Shown piece by piece: positions 52,046 through 59,858 of a stretch of 64,000 nt of DNA. The notes below the pieces were generated by a model. The model was not told where the DNA came from, made no database searches, and saw only the letters and a program-made list of their open reading frames with translations. Positions within the stretch are counted from its first letter, which is position 1, and each line of letters begins with the position of its first letter. This DNA is from a virus: positions 1-64,000 of IMG/VR virus record IMGVR_UViG_3300020274_000001; one strand, given 5' to 3'. The position numbers and the translations under genes were made by a program.

Positions 52046-53083
52046 ATGTCAGACGACATTGAATTGTATGATGAGGTAGACCTCATCAAAAAGATGACGA
52101 GAGATTTGAAAAAATCGTCATCTTCATTGAAGAAACCGGAAGTTCGGTTTCTGGTTGATGCATACTACCGTATGCAGGAAAAGCGTATCCAATACGCCAG
52201 CCAGATTCGAACTATGAAGGAATTCGGTGAGCCGCACGAACTACTAACATGGTTCTACACGCAGGCTCATACCCTTGAAAAGCAAATTGCTGGAGCACTC
52301 GATGCTTACAGCACGAGCAATAAAGTGGGACAATGGATGCGAAGCATTCCGGGCATTGGTCCGGTAATTGCGGCTGGATTCATGGCTCACCTTGATATTG
52401 CTCCGTGGCGTTGTCATAACGTCGGACTCAAGGGCAAGAAAAACCTTCCTTGCACCGCTGAAAAGGGTGCCTGCACAGACAATTGTGGCCACGAGCCTAT
52501 CAATTACGCTGGACAATGGCACACGTTTGCAGGAATGAATCCTCGCATCCAGTGGGAAAAGAAAACACGCCGACCATGGAACACAGCACTCAAAACGCTG
52601 TGTTACAAGTTGGGTGAATCGTTCGTAAAGGTTCAAAACCATAAGGACGATTTCTACGGTCAAATCTTCGTTGCGCGTAAATCCCAAGAATGGGAGCGCA
52701 ACTTCAATGGTGAGAATGCCAAAGCGGCAGAACTTGCTTTGAAGAAAAACATCGGAAAGAACACGAATGCCTACAAGTGGTATTCTGGAGCAGTGGCCAG
52801 TGATTGGGCACGTTCAGAGTGGGAATCCGATAAGAAAGGACAGAAGTTTGGAGGAGCAACGCTCCCCAAGAAAGCAATTGTTGAAGACGGAACACCTATG
52901 CTTCCGCCGGCACACATTCACGCACGAGCGCGACGCTATGTCGCCAAGTTGTTCTTGTTCCACCTGCATCAAGTTATGTGGGAAGTTGAACAAGGTGAAT
53001 CACCGCCACCACAGGCTTTCTTCCAAGACAGTGAAAACATCATTGAGGTGCCAACTGTCTTCCCGAACTCTCCGTTCGTTTGA
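52046..53083 (+). CDS. Protein with IS110-type C-terminal (Transposase_20-like) domain
   Basis: 345 residues. A helical N-terminal part (1-90) leads to 'SIPGIGPVIAAGFMAHLDIAPW' (about 108-130), the helix-hairpin-helix start of the IS116/IS110/IS902 C-terminal domain, then a Cys-rich insert (CTAEKGACTDNCGHE), 'YAGQWHTFAGMNP' and 'FYGQIFVARK', and near the end 'ARARRYVAKLFLFHL'. The IS110 N-terminal DEDD (RuvC-like) domain is missing and no flanking repeats are seen. It is therefore probably a domesticated DNA- or RNA-guided-recombinase-derived protein or just a helix-hairpin-helix DNA binder. Leader GGTTCCCT-AAT-GGGGGACC-CCAGATG, the longest stem but one. Confidence 0.65.
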   Translation: MSDDIELYDEVDLIKKMTRDLKKSSSSLKKPEVRFLVDAYYRMQEKRIQYASQIRTMKEFGEPHELLTWFYTQAHTLEKQIAGALDAYSTSNKVGQWMRSIPGIGPVIAAGFMAHLDIAPWRCHNVGLKGKKNLPCTAEKGACTDNCGHEPINYAGQWHTFAGMNPRIQWEKKTRRPWNTALKTLCYKLGESFVKVQNHKDDFYGQIFVARKSQEWERNFNGENAKAAELALKKNIGKNTNAYKWYSGAVASDWARSEWESDKKGQKFGGATLPKKAIVEDGTPMLPPAHIHARARRYVAKLFLFHLHQVMWEVEQGESPPPQAFFQDSENIIEVPTVFPNSPFV

Positions 53084-53112
53084 AGAAAAACAACGGCCCC
53101 AGTGGCCATAGA

Positions 53113-53265
53113 ATGATGTCTTTTGAGACTGAACATGGATTGGTAACAATCCACTTTGATGATAAGAGTTTGATGATTACTTCCAGTAAGCAGGTAATGA
53201 ATATTGAACTCTTTCAAGCCTTCATTGGCTACATGGAACGTATTAATGCTGTTCCGGCTCAATGA
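53113..53265 (+). CDS. 50-residue unknown protein
   Basis: Leader GGCC...GGCC-ATAGA then ATGATG. Strand-rich; no motif. Confidence 0.6.
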   Translation: MMSFETEHGLVTIHFDDKSLMITSSKQVMNIELFQAFIGYMERINAVPAQ

Positions 53266-53272
53266 GCCATAG

Positions 53273-53455
53273 ATGCTGTGTTATGCACGTATTGAAAAGG
53301 GTAGCGCATGGAAAATATGTGGTCACAAAATGAGTGACTACGTTCCATTTGCTGGACGCATGCAATGCCCTACTTGTGGAGTGAAAGGAAGTTTCCGCTC
53401 TCCAGAATATGTTGAGAATGAACCAAGATATATTTTGGTTAATCCAGCAGAATAA
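53273..53455 (+). CDS. 60-residue zinc ribbon
   Basis: C-x-H then CPTC form a likely zinc site. Leader GGCTC-AAT-GAGCC-ATAGATG is a clear compensatory variant of the family. Confidence 0.65.
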   Translation: MLCYARIEKGSAWKICGHKMSDYVPFAGRMQCPTCGVKGSFRSPEYVENEPRYILVNPAE

Positions 53456-53498
53456 AGGCCAATGGCCATAGAACCAACCATCATACAAGAATTGCACT

Positions 53499-53600
53499 AT
53501 GCACGAATGGTTCACAGAGCACGCTATTAATGAGGAACTGCAAAAGCGGCGAATGCTCATAGAACCAAATCAGAGCCAATGTAATATATTTGAAAAGTAA
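53499..53600 (+). CDS. 33-residue helical microprotein
   Basis: Leader GGCC-AAT-GGCC-ATAGA ends 26 nt before ATG. Charged helix. Weak. Confidence 0.4.
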   Translation: MHEWFTEHAINEELQKRRMLIEPNQSQCNIFEK

Positions 53601-53609
53601 GGTTCACAG

Positions 53610-53771
53610 ATGACACAAAAAAGTTGTCCGAATTGTGGAAAGGTCTACGAGACCGATTTCCCTACTCGTGAAGAAGCAGTTGCCAATGGTGGCACCGCTA
53701 TTCAAAGAGAGCAACACCAAACAGGAATCTGTTCCGACAAATGTTGGGATGAATTCCTTGGTCTTGCTTGA
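53610..53771 (+). CDS. 53-residue zinc-binding protein
   Basis: CPNC and CSDKC spaced by about 35 residues. ATG overlaps TTCACAGATG; the leader stem is weak here (TGAA/TTCA). Confidence 0.65.
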   Translation: MTQKSCPNCGKVYETDFPTREEAVANGGTAIQREQHQTGICSDKCWDEFLGLA

Positions 53772-53791
53772 AACGGTCTTATGGACCACAG

Positions 53792-54037
53792 ATGTCGAAG
53801 CAAAACGACAAAGCATACACAACCGAAGATATCGGTAAAGAAGTAACGTTGAATATTGATGGCGTTGCTCTCAACGATGTCGTGGTCGAAGTTGCACTAC
53901 CCGGAAGGGGAAGCATCATCGGCCCTACATTTGTGTGCGCTCACATATTTGCTCGTCTGACTATGATGGAGGCCATGATGGCCGCATCAGCACACGCCAA
54001 CCGAGAGCGTGATGATTGGTCAGACGAAATGGCTTGA
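53792..54037 (+). CDS. 81-residue unknown protein
   Basis: Leader GGTCT-TAT-GGACC-ACAGATG. Beta-rich N-terminal half and Ala/Met-rich helix in the C-terminal half. No motif. Confidence 0.65.
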   Translation: MSKQNDKAYTTEDIGKEVTLNIDGVALNDVVVEVALPGRGSIIGPTFVCAHIFARLTMMEAMMAASAHANRERDDWSDEMA

Positions 54038-54062
54038 TGCCAGACGGTCCTATGGACCACAG

Positions 54063-54200
54063 ATGAAATGTCCACACTGTGACAAATCTATCGCTGTCCG
54101 GCTTGAACAACCGGGCAAGAAGGCGGCTCGCCGTCGAACTCTTCGTGCCCGTAAGGCAGAGAAGTTGAGAGAAATCCAACCATCTAACGAAGAAGAATGA
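54063..54200 (+). CDS. 45-residue basic protein with CPHC knuckle
   Basis: MKCPHCDK at the start, then 'KKAARRRTLRARKAEK' as a basic helix, likely nucleic-acid binding. Leader GGTCC-TAT-GGACC-ACAGATG. Confidence 0.65.
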   Translation: MKCPHCDKSIAVRLEQPGKKAARRRTLRARKAEKLREIQPSNEEE

Positions 54201-54215
54201 CCCAATGGGTCGCAG

Positions 54216-54803
54216 ATGTTCTCTAAAAAAGACATTTATGATGATATGATTGGCAATGCCAGTCCCGATGTTATTCGGTATATGAAGGAATATTACGGTT
54301 CACCCCGTAATTTCTTCAACGAAAATGAGGTAGAGGCTTACAACCCTAAACCTCAAAAGCCGAAAAAGAAAGGCACGGTAATCATCTATCGTGGTTTGCC
54401 CGGAAGTGGCAAATCAACTTCCATCTCTAAAAGGTTCCCGAACGCCGCCGTGTGTTCGGCGGACCACCATTTCTATGGTGAAGATGGAGAATACAATTTC
54501 AAACCATGGGAACTTCCCATGGCACATCAAGAGTGTTACTATAATTTCGTCAACCTTCTCTTCGCTGAAGAGGAATTGGTGATTGTAGACAACACGAATA
54601 TGTGTAGATGGGAGTATATGAATTATGCTCTCCTCGCCCAAAAGATGGGATACAAAGTGAGAATCATTTGCATGGCCCCCGGTCTGCATGATTCGACCTC
54701 TATCCCGACACTCGCCGAGCGAAACAAGCATGGAGTGGATGTTGATACCATCTGCAAAATGCAGTCTCGTTATGAACCCGAGTATGGGGAAGAAATTGAG
54801 TAA
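54216..54803 (+). CDS. P-loop nucleic-acid or small-molecule kinase (AAA_33 / N4BP2-like)
   Basis: 195 residues. Walker A GLPGSGKS at 60-67, 'CSADHHF' (about 80-86) and 'VIVDNTNM' (about 123) with 'GYKVRIICM' match the polynucleotide-kinase-like AAA_33 family in which NEDD4-binding protein 2-like proteins fall. It likely phosphorylates 5' ends of nucleic acid or a small molecule. An N-terminal 50-residue extension is unique. Leader GACCC-AAT-GGGTC-GCAGATG. A fragment like its P-loop is in the 51119 gene. Confidence 0.8.
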   Translation: MFSKKDIYDDMIGNASPDVIRYMKEYYGSPRNFFNENEVEAYNPKPQKPKKKGTVIIYRGLPGSGKSTSISKRFPNAAVCSADHHFYGEDGEYNFKPWELPMAHQECYYNFVNLLFAEEELVIVDNTNMCRWEYMNYALLAQKMGYKVRIICMAPGLHDSTSIPTLAERNKHGVDVDTICKMQSRYEPEYGEEIE

Positions 54804-54821
54804 CGGTCCAATGGACCATAG

Positions 54822-54985
54822 TCTGGTAGTTACGAGGTGGCAATAACCCGCCTTAATCGTCCGAGGGTCGCTCCCTTGGGGCCTCGTAGCAACCTCGCTT
54901 GGGTGGAGGCTTTCCACCGCTTGACTTCCTCGGACTTCGGTCCTTGCCGTTCCCAAGACGGGAGGATTAGGTGGGTGCCAGACAT
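54822..54985 (+). ncRNA. Structured RNA element between leader and membrane peptide
   Basis: The stretch after the 54805 leader is closed by TCTGG/CCAGA and holds GTTACGAGG against CCTCGTAGC plus two further GC-rich hairpins. It begins TTACGAGGTGG, like AACGAGGTGG at the start of the 46700 structure. It is 180 nt of leader for a 30-residue gene, so it may be a regulatory RNA. Confidence 0.5.
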
Positions 54986-55001
54986 CCAAGCGTAGATTAA
55001 A

Positions 55002-55094
55002 ATGAGTATGAAATCGAAGACGCAGACTTTCGTGGTCTGCATGACTTTGATGATGTTCGGTCTTTTCACGACCGTCATCATGCAACTCGGCTAA
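55002..55094 (+). CDS. 30-residue membrane peptide
   Basis: Lys/Ser/Thr N-terminus and one hydrophobic helix (FVVCMTLMMFGLFTTVIM region). No Shine-Dalgarno; long structured leader. Confidence 0.5.
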   Translation: MSMKSKTQTFVVCMTLMMFGLFTTVIMQLG

Positions 55095-55109
55095 TGGCCA
55101 CAGAGCAAC

Positions 55110-55313
55110 ATGGGTAACAGAGGAAATCCATCACGCAAGTCTCGTTGGAGCGGAAAAGCCCATATTAAGGCTGAAGAGAAGCGAAGACGAAGAGAAGAAG
55201 CAAAACAAGCGATAAGGGAAGCACAAATAGAAAGGGTGGAATGTGAAAACGAAGTAATACTCTACCGAAGAATCCCTATTCGATATGATGGCGTAATACG
55301 CAATCATAATTGA
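55110..55313 (+). CDS. 67-residue basic helical protein
   Basis: Arg/Lys/Glu-rich helix ('EEKRRRREEAKQAIREAQIE') with a strand end. Leader GGCT-AAT-GGCC-ACAGA, 5 nt before ATG. Confidence 0.65.
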   Translation: MGNRGNPSRKSRWSGKAHIKAEEKRRRREEAKQAIREAQIERVECENEVILYRRIPIRYDGVIRNHN

Positions 55314-55371
55314 TTCTTAACGGCCAATGGCCACAGAAAACTGTTAAAGACAATCCGAAGTATGGAGTGAC

Positions 55372-55500
55372 ATGCAAGACTACCAAGTCCGATGCACCGT
55401 TGCGGCCATGCTTTATGTCGGAGGGCAAGTTAAGTCCTACGAAGAAGCATTGAAAATTGCAGACAGCATGTTGAATGCTTCTAAGCAGTATCAAGGTTAA
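55372..55500 (+). CDS. 42-residue unknown protein
   Basis: Leader GGCC-AAT-GGCC-ACAGA at 55322-55337. Helical, contains 'SYEEALKIADSML'. No motif. Confidence 0.5.
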   Translation: MQDYQVRCTVAAMLYVGGQVKSYEEALKIADSMLNASKQYQG

Positions 55501-55503
55501 TCG

Positions 55504-55582
55504 CACATATGTGCCAAAAAAAACCATAGAACAGGGCACAACATATGTGCCTCACGCACACTCATATAATGAAGGAGGAGAG
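55504..55582 (+). promoter_or_regulatory. Repeated promoter-like block, copy 3
   Basis: CACATATGTG at 55504 and again ACATATGTG at 55541, CACGCACACTC from 55553, ATATAATG, GAAGGAGGAGAG to 55582. The doubled palindrome also fits copy 2, whose upstream palindrome is at 47722. Confidence 0.65.
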
Positions 55583-56192
55583 GACCACCAATCCAGAATC
55601 CTTCATAACCCGAGTGTCGCGGAATACTAATTCCGAATGTCACTCGGGTTAGTGTTATTTCATAGAAGGGAGTTTGCTCGAAGCCGAGCATCCCCACAGA
55701 ATACCTACGTGTAAACCCACAAGTGCCTCTTCGGAGGTTGGCCTAATCAGAGGTCCTCGGCGAAAGCCGACCTAATTGTGGTCTCGTAGGGGACACCACC
55801 CCTCCGGCTTGGCCGGTTGGAGTGTGGATTGTGTGTCTTACCGGGGAGTAGCATGAAGACTCCCAAGGTAGGGCTTGGGTATGGTCCGTTCAAAAGGACC
55901 ATAATGCGCAATTGAACACAAGAAGAAAAAAGACAGGAAAATAGTTTGCCGGTAATCAACCCGGGGCTATGGACGTGTTCGCCTTCGGGCGAAGAAGATG
56001 TGCCGGGAAGAGGAAACCCGGTTGTTCTTGGAAACATTACTGCCGTATTCTGGCTGGCACCAGAAGGAGTAGTGGAGAAAGGAGACCCCCTTGGGGGGAT
56101 ACGGAATCATGCTGGGCCTGCACTAACACTGCGGGGTTCCCGGTGATTCTAACGCGCCTGCGGGTTGATAACCGCAGGCCACCGACCATGAC
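55571..56192 (+). ncRNA. Large structured non-coding RNA
   Basis: Starts with GAAGGA...TCCTTC (55571-55576 with 55599-55604). Then AACCCGAGTG...CACTCGGGTT (near 55606-55650), AGGT-TCGGC-GAAA-GCCGA-CCT (about 55751-55773), GGTCC/GGACC (55883-55900), TTCGCC-TTCG-GGCGAA (55978-55993), CCGGG/CCCGG near 56012-56030, CCCCCTT-GGGGGG near 56090 and GCCTGCGG/CCGCAGGC (56156-56179). GNRA and UUCG-type tetraloops and lack of a good reading frame indicate a folded RNA of about 600 nt. I do not recognise the family. Confidence 0.6.
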
Positions 56193-56444
56193 GTGAAAAC
56201 CAAAAGGTCGGCATCTGACACAACCGAGAAATCGGACTTTAGTAGATTAACACTCGAACGAGATTTTCTGAATTGTGGACCTGCCGGTTTAAGACCGGAC
56301 GGGCCGAAAGGTATCAATTGGACTGAGGGACCGCTGAATAAGCGGGTCGGCGTTTTAGTCGTTTACCGAAACAAGGAATGGACACGTATCAACGATAATG
56401 ACTTATCACCAATGAACGTCTTACGGTTAGTTCCGTTCCTGTGA
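56193..56444 (+). CDS. Doubtful 83-residue frame inside the RNA region
   Basis: GTG-started frame; the first half overlaps hairpins (GACCGCT/AGCGGGTC), the second half ('GVLVVYRNKEWTRINDNDL') looks protein-like. Could be a real small gene or part of the RNA. Confidence 0.3.
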   Translation: MKTKRSASDTTEKSDFSRLTLERDFLNCGPAGLRPDGPKGINWTEGPLNKRVGVLVVYRNKEWTRINDNDLSPMNVLRLVPFL

Positions 56445-56536
56445 ATAACTCAAATGCTCTTGGAGAATGTAGCCGTAAGACGTTAAATTCTCTGTCAATA
56501 GAGCCTCCCCATGCCTCCCCGGATGGACACACGTAG
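56445..56536. other. Short non-coding gap
   Basis: Nothing recognised apart from AATTCTCTGTCAATAGAG, a weak hairpin. Confidence 0.3.
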
Positions 56537-56698
56537 ATGATGAACTTATTTCATCCGCCACGCTTTGTGAAAGCAACTACGACAGCAGACAAGGAAGGAA
56601 CATCTTCCTTAACTGCATCATTGAAAGCACTTCACGGCGACATGGTGCGAAGAGGATATCCTCCGAGCACTACAACAACTAAAACAAGAGTGGATTGA
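56537..56698 (+). CDS. 53-residue Thr-rich microprotein
   Basis: ATGATG start behind CACGTAG, a possible degenerate leader tail. Thr/Ser/Lys-rich with aromatic N-terminus. Its stop lies within the terminator that follows. Confidence 0.45.
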   Translation: MMNLFHPPRFVKATTTADKEGTSSLTASLKALHGDMVRRGYPPSTTTTKTRVD

Positions 56699-56715
56699 AG
56701 TTCACTCTTTTTTTT
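56687..56715 (+). terminator. Hairpin plus T-run terminator
   Basis: AGAGTG...CACTCT around a 10-nt loop, then TTTTTTT. Ends the transcript begun at promoter copy 3. Confidence 0.65.
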
Positions 56716-56779
56716 GGGATTCGAAACATAGAATATGAAATTTATTTAGAATGAACGAACTCGAATCTCTTAGGTTAAA

Positions 56780-58264
56780 ATGTCAAACAAAAAGACAAAC
56801 AACAACCGCAAATCCGGTAATGCCGGAAAGGGAGGCAATGCCTCCAAGCGAGGAAACCACAAGCAGGGGCGCGGGAAACCAGCCTCTCGTGATGACCTCA
56901 AAGGTGGGAGCAGTAATGGTTACAACCATCGCTCTCCTATCGGAAATCGTAAGTCAAAGAGACACAACACTCACCGAGTGAGTGCTGATAAAGCCTCTGG
57001 CAAGCAAAACACGAAACCGAAGATGATGCCGAAAGGTAGAATTCCTCGGAACAGCAAGGCACCAATGGTTCCTTGGGTAGAACTTCCAAAGTCTGCTCAA
57101 GTCCACCATTACTACTTTGTTATTCGTGAATGTCTTGAAGGTGCTTACGAATGGGATGCGAAAAACAAGGCTCGAAACCTTGGAATTCGCCAACTCGACC
57201 TGCACGGCTCAACAGCCGGCTCTGTCGAGTCTATGTTGACCCAAACCGCTCGACTACGTCGTGATTGGAGAGCCGTTGTTGGTATTCTAAGAATGCTACA
57301 CGCGGACGACCTAATCTCGGCTTCATTTGTCGAGAAGATACTGAACAACCATCCTCTAACGGGTGCTAAGTCAGTAAGGGTCACCCAAGACACTGAATTC
57401 GTTAGCGATTACATTCGTGACAAGAGTTCTCTGTCGAACAAATCATGGGTAAAAGATGCGAAAGCATCGTATACTCGTGCACTCAAACGCATTCGTGCTG
57501 ATTGGGAGAAGGAAACGGTTGACGCTGAAAAAGCGAAATACCCAGACCTCTCTGATGAACAATACGCACATGCGGCCAGCGTTGCATGGAAAGCAATGTC
57601 GAATGACCGAAAGGCACCGACAATTGAAGTGGATGGTGAATCTATTCTGTGTAAAACAGAGGATGCCTTCGTTTCTGCTCACATGCAACGTCGAGCACGC
57701 AAGGAAGCCGCAAGGCTCCCTGCCCTATACCGCCTCAAAGGTGGAGTATCTTACAAGATGTTGGATAAAGACGGCGAGATTGTTTCTCGTTCCGACTTCG
57801 TTAACATCGAATACGCTGTAAGAAACAACGGCAAAATTTTCATTGCCGTCGTCAATGGAGGAGGAAGAGGAAAGGTGGCTAATTCACCATTCCGCTCCGA
57901 AGCATACAACATGAAATCCCGTAAGGGAGATGAGTTGCACATTGATGATGTTGGAACGCCCACAGAGGTGGAAACCAACGTAATTCAGCGTGAGATACCC
58001 GAAACCGAGGGAGCAAAACTCCCATCAGACCCTAAGCGTCTGAAAGAGGTTCTTGGTGACGAAAAGAGGATGAATAAAATCCTTGAACCGGACATGCATC
58101 TTCCCGTCGAGGAAGTTATTGACCGGATGAACCAAGCACAATGGGGAGTTCCTTCGCAATCGAAAGATAAAGCGAAGAAACGCTCAAAGAAGGCGACGAG
58201 AAAGGTGGACATGTCCGCTAACCGTCGTGCTGGTCGACGCTCTGACAAGAGCGAAGATGAGTGA
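56780..58264 (+). CDS. Unknown 494-residue protein with basic termini
   Basis: Low-complexity N-terminus (about 1-100) rich in Asn, Lys, Gly and Arg, a helical middle ('QLDLHGSTAGSVESMLTQTARLRRDWRAVV...'), a strand-rich domain near 290-400 and a Lys/Arg-rich C-terminus (SKDKAKKRSKKATRK). Basic ends and neutral core suggest a DNA/RNA-binding protein. No active-site motif is seen. Upstream is the T-run terminator; no leader hairpin is obvious. Confidence 0.65.
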   Translation: MSNKKTNNNRKSGNAGKGGNASKRGNHKQGRGKPASRDDLKGGSSNGYNHRSPIGNRKSKRHNTHRVSADKASGKQNTKPKMMPKGRIPRNSKAPMVPWVELPKSAQVHHYYFVIRECLEGAYEWDAKNKARNLGIRQLDLHGSTAGSVESMLTQTARLRRDWRAVVGILRMLHADDLISASFVEKILNNHPLTGAKSVRVTQDTEFVSDYIRDKSSLSNKSWVKDAKASYTRALKRIRADWEKETVDAEKAKYPDLSDEQYAHAASVAWKAMSNDRKAPTIEVDGESILCKTEDAFVSAHMQRRARKEAARLPALYRLKGGVSYKMLDKDGEIVSRSDFVNIEYAVRNNGKIFIAVVNGGGRGKVANSPFRSEAYNMKSRKGDELHIDDVGTPTEVETNVIQREIPETEGAKLPSDPKRLKEVLGDEKRMNKILEPDMHLPVEEVIDRMNQAQWGVPSQSKDKAKKRSKKATRKVDMSANRRAGRRSDKSEDE

Positions 58265-58288
58265 TGTCGGGGGCCAATGGCCCCCCCA

Positions 58289-58738
58289 GTGCAAACCGAT
58301 ACTAACACTATTGATTACACGCAAGCCGTCAATGACGGTATAGTCGTTCTTCAGAACGGCGTCCGGGTGCTTAACAGTTCACCCCACTCCTTCGTCTTCG
58401 ACGATGGGACTACGGTGCCGTCTTGCGGCATCAGCCTCAACTGTGACTTTGTCGAAAACGAGGCTAACCCGAAAGACATTTTCAGCGACCTCACGTTTGT
58501 GACGATTGCGAAGATGCCGCGAGCAGAGGGCATTGCGTTCCTCGACGTCGTTCCAATCGACGTTCTCGTGCTCGGGTCTGCACATGCGGCAGAAGCCTAT
58601 GGCTTTCCTGTCGTTATGCCGGTTCCAACACCGGATTCTAAAAGAGGCTCCTTCGCTGATAGGAGAGTCTGCTCTGACCGTTTCACGGTTACCCAGACTC
58701 CACCCGTTCGTTCGGGGGTCTCTTTGGACAGTCTTTGA
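58289..58738 (+). CDS. Unknown protein, GTG start after hairpin
   Basis: 149 residues. The leader GGGGGCC-AAT-GGCCCCC-CCAG runs straight into GTG 58289, in the place where other copies have ATG. The in-frame ATG at 58277 is in the loop. Beta-rich with 'VFDDGTTVPSCGISLNCDF'. No family. Confidence 0.65.
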   Translation: MQTDTNTIDYTQAVNDGIVVLQNGVRVLNSSPHSFVFDDGTTVPSCGISLNCDFVENEANPKDIFSDLTFVTIAKMPRAEGIAFLDVVPIDVLVLGSAHAAEAYGFPVVMPVPTPDSKRGSFADRRVCSDRFTVTQTPPVRSGVSLDSL

Positions 58739-58768
58739 GACGGCCAATGGCCACAGTAAACATACAAG

Positions 58769-58806
58769 GCGATGCCTGCGGAAACGCAGTCATCGCTTAT
58801 TTTTTT
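58769..58806 (+). terminator. Hairpin plus T-run terminator
   Basis: GCGATG-C-CTGCG-GAAA-CGCAG-T-CATCGC then TTATTTTTT. GAAA tetraloop and a 1-base mismatch. It separates the hairpin-leader genes from the DUF1257 gene, which has TATA-like TTCATATACT at 58817-58826. Confidence 0.8.
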
Positions 58807-58846
58807 GGGCGAGATATTCATATACTCTCGCCGTAGAGGTAAAGAC

Positions 58847-59341
58847 ATGAGTCATTACACTGAAGTAAAGTCGGCATTCAGCAGTGAACACACTACTGAA
58901 ATGGTGTCGGCTTTGGAGGAATTGTGGCCAGAAGCCACAATTCTTGTTAGCGAAGAAGGAACCGCTAAATGCCGTGGATGGCCGGGGCAACAGCCCCGTA
59001 ACTGCCACGTTGTTGTTCGTTTCCGAAACCCAAATATCGAAAAGCAAGGAAACTATGATATTGGGTTCATCAAGAGAGCCGATGGCTCTTATGCGATGAT
59101 TTCTGATTGGTATGCTTGCACATACCCAGAAGCAACGAACGACCAAGGGCGAACCGGTTCTAACGCAGTAGAGGGAATGATTAAGCCACTCTACACTAAG
59201 AATCTGATGAAGAAGACTTTGAAGAAGAACAAGCGATTGCGAGGCTTCAAAGACATCAGTAAGAAGAACGACATTATCACAAAGAAGGATAAGAACGGAA
59301 AGAGTGTTCGATACGCTCGACTACGTTACCAAAGGACGTGA
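58847..59341 (+). CDS. DUF1257 protein (Ycf35-like)
   Basis: 164 residues from ATG 58847, placed by the terminator and TATA-like element upstream. 'MSHYTEVKSAF' and 'GNYDIGFIKRADGSYAMISDWYA' match the Ycf35/DUF1257 family of cyanobacteria, plastids and phages. The C-terminus is Lys-rich. In other genomes DUF1257 is found with DUF2997 and Ycf46-type ATPases; all three are present here. Biochemical role unknown. Confidence 0.8.
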   Translation: MSHYTEVKSAFSSEHTTEMVSALEELWPEATILVSEEGTAKCRGWPGQQPRNCHVVVRFRNPNIEKQGNYDIGFIKRADGSYAMISDWYACTYPEATNDQGRTGSNAVEGMIKPLYTKNLMKKTLKKNKRLRGFKDISKKNDIITKKDKNGKSVRYARLRYQRT

Positions 59342-59345
59342 TTTA

Positions 59346-59564
59346 ATGGGTAAAACGAAATCAGAAATAATCGAGGTTCTAATCCCTGTGGATGACCCCG
59401 ATGTGCCCATCAGTATTGATGCGCTGAATTTCGAAGGTGACGCTTGTTCACTTGCCACCGCAGAGTTTGAAAAGGCTCTCGGTAAGGTCGAGTCGAAGAA
59501 GTTGAAACCAGAGTTTCGAAAGAAAAAGGTCAAGGCAAAACGCAACATTCAGTTGGGTAATTGA
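59346..59564 (+). CDS. DUF2997 protein
   Basis: 72 residues, ATG five bases after the DUF1257 stop. 'ISIDALNFEGDACSLATAEFEKALGKVESKKLKPEF' matches the family's Gly-x-x-Cys...LG-x-V...KPE(Y/F) pattern. Basic end. Partner of DUF1257. Confidence 0.8.
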   Translation: MGKTKSEIIEVLIPVDDPDVPISIDALNFEGDACSLATAEFEKALGKVESKKLKPEFRKKKVKAKRNIQLGN

Positions 59565-59696
59565 CCGGAGGAATATCCTCCATAGATGGAAGTATAACAA
59601 CCCATACGCTTGCGTGTGAATTGAATTAGTTCAATTCATACGCACTTGAAACCCTTGCCCTAATGGGGCGAGCATAATCCTCGTGAGGAGGAGGTT

Positions 59697-59858
59697 ATGG
59701 AACGCAAAGACCCGAATCGTAATTACGTCTCCTTGGGAGATGTAATGCGACAGAGGCAACGGCAAAATTCAATTACAGCACCACAGACAAAACGTCCGTG
59801 CTCTCCTGTTTTTGACTCTGAGCACTATCCTCATAGAAAGCAGACGATATTAAAATAG
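59697..59858 (+). CDS. 53-residue basic protein
   Basis: Strong Shine-Dalgarno (GAGGAGGAGG) seven bases upstream, unusual in the right-hand module. Arg/Gln/Asn-rich ('RQRQRQNS'). GCCCT-AAT-GGGGC at 59657-59669 is a leader-like hairpin. The stop is directly followed by the structured RNA. Confidence 0.55.
   Translation: MERKDPNRNYVSLGDVMRQRQRQNSITAPQTKRPCSPVFDSEHYPHRKQTILK

Noticed and set aside
52046-53083. Complete IS110 insertion sequence
   Set aside because: The N-terminal DEDD domain is absent and no ends or target duplication are visible.
47133-59590. CRISPR array reading of the hairpin leaders
   Set aside because: The repeats are spaced by genes of varying length, vary in stem sequence and sit before start codons; there are no uniform spacers or cas genes.
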